A stretch of 48,099 nucleotides of DNA, taken from contig JAEORJ010000254.1 in the NCBI GenBank assembly GCA_016840945.1, forward strand, positions 1 through 48,099, in the 5' to 3' direction. This stretch comes from Candidatus Gerdarchaeota archaeon (GTDB lineage: Archaea; Asgardarchaeota; Heimdallarchaeia; JABLTI01). This document shows positions 24,912 through 32,851 of this stretch, piece by piece. A program made the translations under genes and the position numbers. The notes beneath the pieces were generated by a model, which was not told the origin of the DNA, ran no database searches, and saw only the letters and a program-made list of their open reading frames with translations. Positions within the stretch are counted from its first letter, which is position 1. The number at the start of each line of letters is the position of its first letter.

Positions 24912-25319
24912 ATGTCAAATTATGAAGATTTGTTAAAGCGTGCTCGATCGCAACTACCGGAAAAAATATTCGAAAAATCCCGGTTCGAGCCACCAAAACC
25001 TGATATCTCTATAGAAGGAAATAGAACCTTCTTTCAAAATTGGCATCAGGTTGTCAGTGCTCTACAAAGAGACGAAAATCACTTGTTAAAATTCCTCACG
25101 AAAGAACTTGCTACTTCAGCTACCATTGAAGGACAAAGAGCAGTCTTCTCAGGAAAACACAATCGAAGTACAATGACTGACCTCTTAAATCGATATATCA
25201 AAGAGTACGTTATCTGCCCAGAATGTGAAAAACCGGATACTCAACTCAAAAAAGAAGATCGCATCACATTCCTCGTTTGTGAAGCATGTGGCGCAAGAAC
25301 AAGTGTCAAAGCAGTTTAA
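24912..25319 (+). CDS. eif2b (aIF2-beta): Translation initiation factor aIF2 subunit beta
   Basis: 135 residues, the usual archaeal length. An N-terminal helix (YEDLLKRARSQLP), the core domain (LLKFLTKELATSATIEGQRA, then NRSTMTDLLNRYIKEYVICP) and a C-terminal zinc ribbon with Cys102, Cys105, Cys123 and Cys126 (CPEC, then CEAC) are all present. It is part of the aIF2 trimer that delivers initiator Met-tRNA to the small ribosomal subunit. It leads a cluster with DUF424 and NMD3 genes (gaps of about 20 and 55 bases), a grouping found across archaea and pointing to ribosome biogenesis and initiation. Confidence 0.95.
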   Translation: MSNYEDLLKRARSQLPEKIFEKSRFEPPKPDISIEGNRTFFQNWHQVVSALQRDENHLLKFLTKELATSATIEGQRAVFSGKHNRSTMTDLLNRYIKEYVICPECEKPDTQLKKEDRITFLVCEACGARTSVKAV

Positions 25320-25338
25320 GTAATGTAGAGTGATTTCG

Positions 25339-25659
25339 ATGGCTAAAGAAAAGTTGTTCTACCTTCGAGTGCGAATGACCGAGAAAGAATACATGGTCTC
25401 AGTCTGTGACCAAGAATTACTAGGAGAAACCCTATGTGAAGGTGAGCTAGAGCTCTGCGTAAATGAGCGTTTCTTTAGTGGAGAGCTTGTCCCATTAGAG
25501 CGATGTTTAATTGAGATGCAGAAAGCAACGAACTTTAATCTTATAGGAACAGCCATAGTTAATGCTGCCATCGAACATCGTATGGTTAACGAACACTCTG
25601 TCATGTGGATTAATTGCCCTAATCACGGTCAAGTAGGTCATGTAATGCTTATTAGGTGA
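25339..25659 (+). CDS. DUF424 family protein
   Basis: 106 residues from the ATG at 25339. The GTG nine bases earlier is more likely its GTGAT ribosome-binding site. The pattern VSVCDQELLGETLCEGELEL and the later NLIGTAIVNAAIEHRMV are characteristic of DUF424, a small archaeal family. Its role is not known experimentally, but it is repeatedly found beside aIF2-beta and NMD3, as here. This suggests a part in translation initiation or 50S maturation. The gene is 19 bases after aIF2-beta and is probably co-transcribed. Confidence 0.9.
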   Translation: MAKEKLFYLRVRMTEKEYMVSVCDQELLGETLCEGELELCVNERFFSGELVPLERCLIEMQKATNFNLIGTAIVNAAIEHRMVNEHSVMWINCPNHGQVGHVMLIR

Positions 25660-25714
25660 GTGCTCACCAAATAGCAATTCTTTTCTCCAAATCAAATAAC
25701 AGTGGGATGTAGCT

Positions 25715-26806
25715 ATGAGTCTATTTTGTTGTAAATGTGGAAAAACAGATGCTGAAGAACCTATCTATGAAGGGTTTTGCCTTAGTTGTTATAAGGATGA
25801 ATTCCCACTAATTATTTCCTTTCCGGAGAAACAATTTAATTTAACAACTTGCAAGCAGTGCGGGGATTTAATGTATAATGGTAAATGGGTGGAAGTTGGT
25901 AATAATCCTCATCCAACGATCATGGAATTTATAGGTGAATTCATCTCAAAAACAAAGAAATTACCTGGAACAGAATTAGTGGTTGTTTCGGAGATAGAAG
26001 ATCCACCTTTTGATGTTGCTTCCAAGCAAGATTTGAAGTTAATATTTGAAGGTACCACGAAAGAAGAAATCCCTCCCTACCAGCAAGAAATTGATTTACT
26101 AATGGTAGTAAACCTTGGTGTTTGTGAAAGATGTGCTAAATTTATTCGAGGATATTTTGAGACGATAGTACAGATAAGATGTGATCGACGACCAATAAAT
26201 GAAGAAGAACAATTCGCAATATCAGATTTCATCAAACAAAAACAAAAGGAAGCAATAGAAACAGATAGAATGGCATATATTTCAAAAACAGTGGACCAAT
26301 TAAGAGGAGGAATAGATTTGTACGTTGGGAGCGAAAATTTTGCCAAGCATTTAGCGAATTTCCTAGCGGAACAATTAGCAGCAGCTATTGAAACAAGTAG
26401 AAAATTGAAATCAGAAAAAGATGGAAAACCAATTTATCAAACAACGATTTGTGTACGATTACCAAATTTTGAAATTGGTGATGTGGTGAACTATCAAAAA
26501 AGGTATTATCAAATTGAGGGAATAAACTTCGGCAGAGTAGTGTTATTTGATTTAATAAGTCATGAAAGCAAAACATTATCATTAAAGGAGAGCAACCCTG
26601 AGGCTTTAATGATTGTAAAGAAACAGGATCAATTCCAAGAATATATTATTATGGCAATTCAAGAAAAAACTACAAGTGTTATGAATAAGGATACATTTGA
26701 GACAGTTGATATTAATAATGAGTTCTTTTTAGAAGGGCATGAAGAAGGGGATAAAATAACAATGGTGGAACTTGAAACAGGAATTTTTGAATGCAAACAA
26801 TTCTAA
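25715..26806 (+). CDS. nmd3: NMD3 family ribosome biogenesis protein
   Basis: 363 residues. Four Cys-x2-Cys pairs mark the N-terminal zinc domain (C5/C8, C22/C25, C46/C49 and C137/C140), in the order known for NMD3. It is followed by the RGYFETIVQIR segment and an OB-fold-like middle (FEIGDVVNYQKRYYQIEGIN). The archaeal protein lacks the eukaryotic nuclear-export tail, as this one does. In eukaryotes NMD3 escorts the 60S subunit out of the nucleus. In archaea it probably binds the large subunit late in assembly. It is the third gene of the aIF2-beta cluster. Confidence 0.95.
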   Translation: MSLFCCKCGKTDAEEPIYEGFCLSCYKDEFPLIISFPEKQFNLTTCKQCGDLMYNGKWVEVGNNPHPTIMEFIGEFISKTKKLPGTELVVVSEIEDPPFDVASKQDLKLIFEGTTKEEIPPYQQEIDLLMVVNLGVCERCAKFIRGYFETIVQIRCDRRPINEEEQFAISDFIKQKQKEAIETDRMAYISKTVDQLRGGIDLYVGSENFAKHLANFLAEQLAAAIETSRKLKSEKDGKPIYQTTICVRLPNFEIGDVVNYQKRYYQIEGINFGRVVLFDLISHESKTLSLKESNPEALMIVKKQDQFQEYIIMAIQEKTTSVMNKDTFETVDINNEFFLEGHEEGDKITMVELETGIFECKQF

Positions 26807-26854
26807 TAAAAGCTTATTTTCACACTATTATTTTTTAAAGAGAAATAATTAAAC

Positions 26855-26876
26855 GTTCTATAGAACTACTGTTCTA
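26855..26876. promoter_or_regulatory. Palindrome GTTCTATAGAAC with an extra half-site before iorA
   Basis: The perfect 12-bp palindrome at 26855-26866 is followed by another GTTCTA half-site at 26871-26876. It lies 53 bases before the iorA start, in the region expected to hold the promoter, so it is a plausible operator for indolepyruvate oxidoreductase. Confidence 0.45.
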
Positions 26877-26918
26877 AAGAAAGAATTTTAGGATTAATTT
26901 TTGAAAGGAAATGATTAA

Positions 26919-28841
26919 ATGACCTCAAAACAACATCCGTTATTATTAGACCCTCCAAACAAAGAGATTTTGCTTGGAAATGATGCTTTTGTTAGAGGAA
27001 TGATCGAAGCAGGAGTGAAAGTAGCTGCTGCTTACCCTGGTTCTCCGACCAGTGAAATAGGAGTTCGTTTAGCAGAGATAACTGAAGAAAGCGGAATCTA
27101 TTTCGAATTTTCTACTAATGAAAAAGTTGCAACTGAAGTTGCTGCTTCTGCAGCAATAGGTGGTGTACCAGCAACTTGCTTCATGAAAAGCGTGGGATTA
27201 AATGTCGCTGCTGATTCATTTGTGCAATTAAGCCTTTTTACCATGCCAGGTGGATTAGTAGTGATTTTAGGAGATGATCCAGGACCTCATTCTTCACAAA
27301 ATGAACAGGATAATCGACACTATGCTAGATTAGGGCATATACCAATGATAGAACCAGCGAATACCCAAGAAGCAAAGGATTATTTTGTGTTTGCGATGGA
27401 ATACGCACAAAAATGGAAAATGCCAGTTGTGGTACGTTCCACTACAAGAATCTGCCATCAAACAGGATTAGTAGACTATGGACCTAAGAAAGTATTCGAA
27501 GGAAAACCAGGTTTTGATCCAAAATTGGATGGCGGTTATGTGCCTTTACCAGCCACACTAAAACCTCTACGCGAGAAATCACTCGAGAAGTTGAAACTCT
27601 GGGAGGAATTAGCAAATAGTGGCGCACTCTTGAAAGAAGAGAAAATAGGTGAAGGAAAAGCACAGATGGGAATTATCACTTCAGGCCATGCTTTCGCAGC
27701 CACTAAAGCAGCATTACGAAAATTGGGCGTTAGTGCTAATGTGTTGAAGCTAGGAATAATCCATCCACTACCAATGAAGAAAATAGTGGAATTCATAAAG
27801 AAGAACAAGAAAGTGAAGATATTAGAGGAATTAGATCCAGTAATAGAACAAGAAGTGAAAGCTGAACTATTCGATCAGGAAATACAAGACGTCACAATAA
27901 TTGGCAAGACGAAAGAAAAACAATGGGAAGATCTAATGATCTCAGAATATACCACTGAAAGATTAGTGGGAATGTTCGCGGAATTATTCAATGTGCCAGA
28001 TCCGACGGTGAGTGTTAAACCCCAAATAAATGTCCCAAGTAGATCACCAGTATTATGCCCAGGATGCGGTCATAGAACAGCATTCCACGCAGCAAAAATA
28101 GTGATGGACAAATTGAAAGGACAGTCAATGGCAGATATAGGATGCTACTCTTTAGGGTATCTACCACCACACAATCAAGGAAACTTATTATATAGTATGG
28201 GATCAGGGGTACCAGCAGCATCAGGAATGTCAATGGCACTACCAGATACACCAATAATGTCCTTTGTAGGAGATTCGACATTCTATCACGCAGCAATGCC
28301 AGGAATAGTAAATGCTGTATTCAACAAACACAAGCAAGTGTTGATGATAATGGATAATGGCATCACCGCGATGACCGGTCACCAGGTCAATCCTAATACT
28401 GGTGTGAAATCCCGTGGAGCTATCCTTCCTCCTAAGTATGCTCACACTCATACTATCAGTATGGATGACACTTTGAAAGCTTGGGGTGTGAAATTTGTCA
28501 AACGCGTTCCCGCTTACAACGTTGCTGCTCTTGTTGAAGCTCTTGAGGAAGCTTTCGCTCAAGATGAGTTTGCTGTTGTTATCCAAGAAGAGCCCTGTGC
28601 TCTCATGCGCTCCCGAGCTGAACGTAAGGCTGGCACTCTTGCCAATCCGTACCAAATTGACCATGATGTCTGTCGCAATATTCAAAGCTGCTTAGCAGAA
28701 TTTGCTTGTCCTTCTATTGAAAAGAAAGGCGAGAAACCTCAAATCAACACCGACCTCTGTATCGGTTGTGGCTGTTGTGTCCAAACTTGTCCTCTTAAGG
28801 TCAAGCCCATTAAACAACTGGAGGAGTTTACTCGTATTTAG
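26919..28841 (+). CDS. iorA: Indolepyruvate ferredoxin oxidoreductase, alpha subunit
   Basis: 640 residues. The N-terminal pyrimidine-binding domain (AAYPGSPTSEIGVRLAE, then EKVATEVAASAAIGG) is followed by the transketolase C-terminal-like region. The thiamine-diphosphate domain shows CPGCGHRTAFHAAK, then GDSTFYHAAMPG and MDNGITAMTGHQVNP. A C-terminal ferredoxin part has CIGCGCCVQTCPL. With IorB it oxidises aryl pyruvates from Trp, Phe and Tyr to aryl-CoA and reduces ferredoxin. AAAGGAAATGATT precedes the ATG. From about 28360 the codon choice changes sharply: no AGA (Arg) or ATA (Ile) appears afterwards, although both are frequent before. Confidence 0.95.
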   Translation: MTSKQHPLLLDPPNKEILLGNDAFVRGMIEAGVKVAAAYPGSPTSEIGVRLAEITEESGIYFEFSTNEKVATEVAASAAIGGVPATCFMKSVGLNVAADSFVQLSLFTMPGGLVVILGDDPGPHSSQNEQDNRHYARLGHIPMIEPANTQEAKDYFVFAMEYAQKWKMPVVVRSTTRICHQTGLVDYGPKKVFEGKPGFDPKLDGGYVPLPATLKPLREKSLEKLKLWEELANSGALLKEEKIGEGKAQMGIITSGHAFAATKAALRKLGVSANVLKLGIIHPLPMKKIVEFIKKNKKVKILEELDPVIEQEVKAELFDQEIQDVTIIGKTKEKQWEDLMISEYTTERLVGMFAELFNVPDPTVSVKPQINVPSRSPVLCPGCGHRTAFHAAKIVMDKLKGQSMADIGCYSLGYLPPHNQGNLLYSMGSGVPAASGMSMALPDTPIMSFVGDSTFYHAAMPGIVNAVFNKHKQVLMIMDNGITAMTGHQVNPNTGVKSRGAILPPKYAHTHTISMDDTLKAWGVKFVKRVPAYNVAALVEALEEAFAQDEFAVVIQEEPCALMRSRAERKAGTLANPYQIDHDVCRNIQSCLAEFACPSIEKKGEKPQINTDLCIGCGCCVQTCPLKVKPIKQLEEFTRI

Positions 28842-28853
28842 GAGCTGATCATC

Positions 28854-29462
28854 ATGACTAACAAGAAACTCAAAGTTCATGTTACCGGTATGGGTGGTCA
28901 AGGCATTGGTTCCACCACTCGTGTACTTGCCATTGCTGCCAAACTTGCTGGTTTGTCTGTTATGACCATGGAAACCCATGGCTTAGCTCAACGTGGTGGT
29001 GTGGTCATTTCTGATCTTGCTATCGGTTATGACCCTGAAGAGTCCCCACACTGTGGTATTGGCGATGCTGATGTCATCATCGCTCTTGAAGCCTTAGAAG
29101 CTGTTCGTTCCATGCCCAAACTCCGTAAAGGTGGTATTGCTGTCGTTAACACTATTAAGTATCAACCTCTTACTGTTCGTGTTTCTAAAGGTACGGTCAA
29201 ATATCCCTCTCTTGAAGAAATCGAAGCCGAACTCAAACGCGTTACTGACACTGTTCTTCTCGTCCCTGCTCATGAAGATGCTCGTAAGCTTGGCATGAGC
29301 CAAACCATGAATATGATCCTTATTGGTGCCTTGGCAGCTAATACTGATATTTTACCGCTTTCAAATGACCAAATCATCGATGGTATGAAAGCTATTCTCC
29401 CACCCAAATACTTCGATGTTAATTTGAAGGCTTTTGAGAAAGGATTGAGCTATAAACTATAG
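28854..29462 (+). CDS. iorB: Indolepyruvate ferredoxin oxidoreductase, beta subunit
   Basis: 202 residues, normal for IorB. It begins with VHVTGMGGQGIGSTTRVLA, the pyruvate-ferredoxin oxidoreductase gamma-type signature, then HGLAQRGGVVISDLAIG and the conserved LEALEAVRSMPKLRKGG. The last part, MNMILIGALAANTDILPLS, is the usual end of the domain. It starts 12 bases after iorA and ends in a perfect hairpin. It forms the heterodimer of IorAB and lies in the same operon. Its codons match the second part of iorA (CGT and CGC for Arg, no AGA), unlike the rest of the window. Confidence 0.94.
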   Translation: MTNKKLKVHVTGMGGQGIGSTTRVLAIAAKLAGLSVMTMETHGLAQRGGVVISDLAIGYDPEESPHCGIGDADVIIALEALEAVRSMPKLRKGGIAVVNTIKYQPLTVRVSKGTVKYPSLEEIEAELKRVTDTVLLVPAHEDARKLGMSQTMNMILIGALAANTDILPLSNDQIIDGMKAILPPKYFDVNLKAFEKGLSYKL

Positions 29463-29492
29463 TTTATAGCTATAATCTTCTTTTTTTTATTG
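29448..29492 (+). terminator. Perfect 24-bp palindromic terminator of iorAB
   Basis: AGCTATAAACTATAGTTTATAGCT is a perfect palindrome that spans the iorB stop codon (29460-29462). It is followed by ATAATCTTC and then a run of eight T. It would fold into a strong hairpin. Confidence 0.7.
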
Positions 29493-29529
29493 AGAAAAAT
29501 TATATTAAAAGATAAACGCTATAGTACTA

Positions 29530-30786
29530 ATGATACGCGAATTAAACGACTTAGAGTATTTGAATTATTCAGTAGGACAACCATATAACATAGTTGTGAT
29601 GCTTCGAATCAAAGGCAAATTAACGATTAATCTTTTAGAAAAAGCACTTATGAAAGCACAGCAAAGACATCCTTTATTGAAAGTTAGAATTGTACAAAAT
29701 GAAAAAAGAATACCAAATTTTACATCAGAAAGTGTAGAACCAATACCAATTTCTGTGATTAAACGTCAAGATGACGCTGATACTCTCAAGGAGTATCACA
29801 ATCAACTAACATCTCCATTTAATCTTGACAGTAAGGTTTTACCATTATTTCGAGTTTCATTGCTCACCGCTGATCAGAATACTGACTTAGTTTTATGCTG
29901 TCAACATACTATTACTGATGGTATGTCAATGGCTTTTCTCATTCGAGATCTTATTAAATATCTCAATAATCCAACTGAGAAAATTATTGTTCTTGATACC
30001 CCTCTTAGAGATGATGATATCTTTACACCTAAAGTGAGAAGAAGCATACCAAAACGAGCTTTTCGGACTAAGTTCATGCTTTTCTTTCTTAGAATTTATC
30101 ACTTCTTAATTTTTGGTAGAAGAAAAGCAAAGCAAACAGATTCTAAACACGATAACATCCAAGTACACTCGTGGACTCTTTCTGAAATTCAAACAAGCGA
30201 ATTTCTCAAGAAATGTAAGGATAGAAGAATTTCTGTTCATAGTGCAATTTGTACCGCTTTTCTTCCTGATATGTCTACTATTAATAATCCTGTTGATCTT
30301 AGAAATAGATTAAATTACCCAATAGGCGAATCGTTTGGGTTGTATGCAGGTGGAACTGTTATTACAGCTAGGTATAGAGAAAGATTGGGATTCTGGGTAA
30401 ATGCGCGACGTTACCAAAAAAAATTGATTCGGAATTTAAGAAACAAAAAACTTTACAGTTATAATAGATTTATCAATAAATCCATACAGCTTTCCACAAT
30501 GCAAGAGTTTGGACAACTCTTTGTTGACATAGTGAGTAGGCAAGATCCTTTTGCGATAACAAACTTAAGGTCTTTAGATAAGCTGGGGATTACGTTTGAG
30601 TCAAATAAATTCTCAGTAATTTCTTTCAATGCAGCAGTATCAACAACATTAGATGCTATGACCCTAGTTGTATTTACTCTAAGAAAGAAAATGTACTTTC
30701 ATTTTAATTACTTAGAAACCAAACATGATTTTGATAGAATAAAACATATGTCAGAAAATGCTAAAAAGAGAATAATAGAATCCTAA
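29530..30786 (+). CDS. Condensation-domain / PapA5-like acyltransferase
   Basis: The 418 residues form the two-lobed CoA-acyltransferase fold. The catalytic motif is HTITDGMS, with His126 and Asp130, and the second-lobe structural motif appears as PVDLRNRL. QRHPLLKVRI at about 45-54 is the typical N-terminal signature. It resembles the mycobacterial phthiocerol acyltransferase group (PapA5). No carrier protein or adenylation domain is nearby, so the acyl donor is probably a CoA or a free thioester. It follows iorB but is separated from it by a terminator. It shares the catalytic motif with the other enzyme at 16389, though the two diverge widely. Confidence 0.78.
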   Translation: MIRELNDLEYLNYSVGQPYNIVVMLRIKGKLTINLLEKALMKAQQRHPLLKVRIVQNEKRIPNFTSESVEPIPISVIKRQDDADTLKEYHNQLTSPFNLDSKVLPLFRVSLLTADQNTDLVLCCQHTITDGMSMAFLIRDLIKYLNNPTEKIIVLDTPLRDDDIFTPKVRRSIPKRAFRTKFMLFFLRIYHFLIFGRRKAKQTDSKHDNIQVHSWTLSEIQTSEFLKKCKDRRISVHSAICTAFLPDMSTINNPVDLRNRLNYPIGESFGLYAGGTVITARYRERLGFWVNARRYQKKLIRNLRNKKLYSYNRFINKSIQLSTMQEFGQLFVDIVSRQDPFAITNLRSLDKLGITFESNKFSVISFNAAVSTTLDAMTLVVFTLRKKMYFHFNYLETKHDFDRIKHMSENAKKRIIES

Positions 30787-30801
30787 AGTGGTTGATTGTT
30801 T

Positions 30802-31290
30802 ATGAAAGGCATTCGTCGTAAAGAAAAAGCTATTGAGGACATTGGTGAGATTCAAAAGATTATCATGTTAGTGAAACATGTCACCATTGCTCTTTGTGAT
30901 AATAATGAACCTTACTTGGTTACGATTAATCATGGGTATGATCCCGATAACAATAAGATCTTTTTCCATTGTGCCAATGAAGGGAAGAAAATCGACATCC
31001 TAGCTAAGAACAATGTTGTTTGGGGGCAAGCATTACTAGATAAGGGATATGTTCAAGGTGAATGCGATTACAAATATGCTACTGCTCAGTTTAAAGGTAA
31101 AGTTACTTTTCTTGAAGATTTTGACGAGAAAAAAGCAGCTCTTATCAGTATGATCTACAAACTCGATGCAGATCCTGAAAAATTGATGAAGGAACAACTA
31201 ACCGAGAAAGCTATTAATAATGTCAAAATTGGTTGTATTGATATCGACTATCTTTCAGGTAAAATAGTAAAAGGTGTTGAAATCAGTTAA
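30802..31290 (+). CDS. Pyridoxamine-phosphate-oxidase-like flavin-binding protein
   Basis: About 162 residues from the ATG at 30802; a TTG six bases upstream is less likely, since GGTTGATT serves as ribosome-binding site. The sequence runs KHVTIALCDNNEPYLVTINHGYDPDNN, IFFHCANEGKKIDILAKNN and YKYATAQFKGKVTFLEDFD, the split-barrel fold seen in NimA/PNPOx-like proteins. The HCA-x-x-GKK-x-D segment binds the phosphate of FMN or a similar cofactor. The reaction is unknown; some members reduce nitroimidazoles, others bind haem or F420. It starts 15 bases after the acyltransferase and may be in its operon. Confidence 0.82.
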   Translation: MKGIRRKEKAIEDIGEIQKIIMLVKHVTIALCDNNEPYLVTINHGYDPDNNKIFFHCANEGKKIDILAKNNVVWGQALLDKGYVQGECDYKYATAQFKGKVTFLEDFDEKKAALISMIYKLDADPEKLMKEQLTEKAINNVKIGCIDIDYLSGKIVKGVEIS

Positions 31291-31304
31291 GTGATAACTT
31301 AATT

Positions 31305-31544
31305 TCATGGCAGATAAGCATTTAAAATTAAACTTACGGCCACTATTACAGCCATAGCTACTATTAACACTACACTTATCGTTCGTATCCGTTTCAATTT
31401 TTTCTTCTTCAAACAGCTGGTGCAAATAGCATACAAATCAAGAGGATTACTGCCTTCCTCTTCTGAATGCAACCGGCAAATACTTCTACGACAGACATGG
31501 CAAGTAGTATATTCTTGCCGACCACAAATATAACATTCAGTCAA
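31305..31544 (-). CDS. Tail-anchored B-box-like zinc-finger protein
   Basis: 79 residues. CYIC, then CHVC, then CRLH and CTSC appear in this order, so eight Cys/His ligands are available for two zinc ions in a cross-brace, as in B-box or ZZ fingers. A basic stretch (KKKKLKRIR) precedes a single hydrophobic helix (about residues 56-76), so the finger faces the cytoplasm on a C-terminal anchor. The start is TTG, with GAGGT eight bases upstream. B-box fingers are mostly eukaryotic, and related small finger-plus-helix proteins are known in archaea. No partner is indicated. Confidence 0.7.
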   Translation of the reverse strand: MTECYICGRQEYTTCHVCRRSICRLHSEEEGSNPLDLYAICTSCLKKKKLKRIRTISVVLIVAMAVIVAVSLILNAYLP

Positions 31545-31589
31545 ACATTGTACCTCGTATTTTATCCGCTCTTAAGAGAAAAAAAGGGA

Positions 31590-32681
31590 TTAAAACGGAA
31601 ATTTATATTGTTTTAATCCTAGTTCTTCTTTCATTGTTTTTAGATCGTTCTGTAAACTCTTATTTAATGATATGCCAGTTTTTCTGATTTTCTTTTCGAT
31701 TTCGTATTCCTTTTCACCAGCGGTATAAATCCTCTCTTGACCTGGAGCTAACTTTGATGCTCTTAATGACCGACAGATATTACCAGCTATTTTCTTGAAG
31801 AGGTCAGCATCAATGAATTTTGAAACATCGATTGCTACAAAGAAATGTCCAAGTTTGTAACCCTTATCAAGGGTAAGGTCTTTCATGAAAGGTCCACCAC
31901 TAAGTGCTGCTGAAAGAATTTCCACAACAGCTGCATACCCATACCCTTTATGTCCACCAAGAGTTTCACCAGCACCACCTAGTGGCAATAACGCTGCTGC
32001 TCCATCTTTCAAATCCTTCAAAATTTGATTGGGATCTGTCGCTAATTCCCCTGAATTATTAATCACCCAACCTTCTGGTATTGGGGTATTGGTTCTAGAT
32101 AACACCTCGATTTTCCCTCTCTGGGTTATAGAAGTGGCGCAATCCAAAATGAAATCGAACTTTTCATCTGTTGGTATACCAAAGGTTAGAGGATTTGTAC
32201 CCATCATTGGTTCCACACCAAATGTTGGAGCAATTGATGGTCGAGCATTGGTCATTGATATACCAATCATATTTTCTTTGGTAGCCATCATAGCATAGTA
32301 ACCAGCAATACCATAATGAGTTGAATTACCTACTGCTACTGCTCCTGTGCCAAATTCTTTGGCTTTTTCAATTGCTAATTCCATCGCTCGATAAGCTGCT
32401 ACATGACCCATCCCGTGACCTGCATCCAAAGTTGCTGTTGTCGAGCTTTCTTTTACAACCGTTATTTTAGTTATTGGTTCAATAATATCCGCTTTCACTC
32501 GATCATAATACATTTTCAACCTTTGAACTCCATGGGAGGTTATCCCTCGCAGGTCAGAAGTAATCAATACTTCTGCACAGATTTTTGCATCATCACTTGG
32601 TACTCCTATCCCAACAAAGACATCATGCATAAATCTCTCGAGCAAATCAACATCAATATTCACTGTTTCTTCTGACAACAA
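31590..32681 (-). CDS. Malate/L-lactate (or sulfolactate) dehydrogenase, LDH2 family
   Basis: 363 residues, typical length. ITSHGVQRL at about 47-55 is the family start, TLDAGHGMGHVAAYRAM and VGNSTHYGIAGYYAMMA (with a catalytic-type His122) follow, and GTNPLTFGIP, then FILDCATSITQRGKIEV and LGGAGETLGGHKGYG complete the signature. The family is structurally unlike classical MDH and uses NAD(P). Members oxidise malate, lactate, sulfolactate or ureidoglycolate. Substrate choice cannot be read from this alone; archaeal forms often act on malate or sulfolactate. It starts with TTG, and AAGGAG lies six bases upstream. Confidence 0.87.
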   Translation of the reverse strand: MLSEETVNIDVDLLERFMHDVFVGIGVPSDDAKICAEVLITSDLRGITSHGVQRLKMYYDRVKADIIEPITKITVVKESSTTATLDAGHGMGHVAAYRAMELAIEKAKEFGTGAVAVGNSTHYGIAGYYAMMATKENMIGISMTNARPSIAPTFGVEPMMGTNPLTFGIPTDEKFDFILDCATSITQRGKIEVLSRTNTPIPEGWVINNSGELATDPNQILKDLKDGAAALLPLGGAGETLGGHKGYGYAAVVEILSAALSGGPFMKDLTLDKGYKLGHFFVAIDVSKFIDADLFKKIAGNICRSLRASKLAPGQERIYTAGEKEYEIEKKIRKTGISLNKSLQNDLKTMKEELGLKQYKFPF

Positions 32682-32851
32682 TCATTACTCCTTAAGCATT
32701 ATATGGAAGAACATGTTTGATTATAATTAACTTTTCTTCAATAATTACAATACCAGCAAAAATTATTCTATAACCACCAAGCTACTTTTAATAATGAGCA
32801 GCTATAATTACTATTGTTGTTATTAATAGAAATAGTTGAGATGTTGAATCC

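Noticed and set aside
28360..29462. Codon shift as proof of recent horizontal transfer of iorB
   Set aside because: The change begins inside iorA with no protein break, so a gene-level transfer does not explain it; it is kept only as a mosaic or assembly question.
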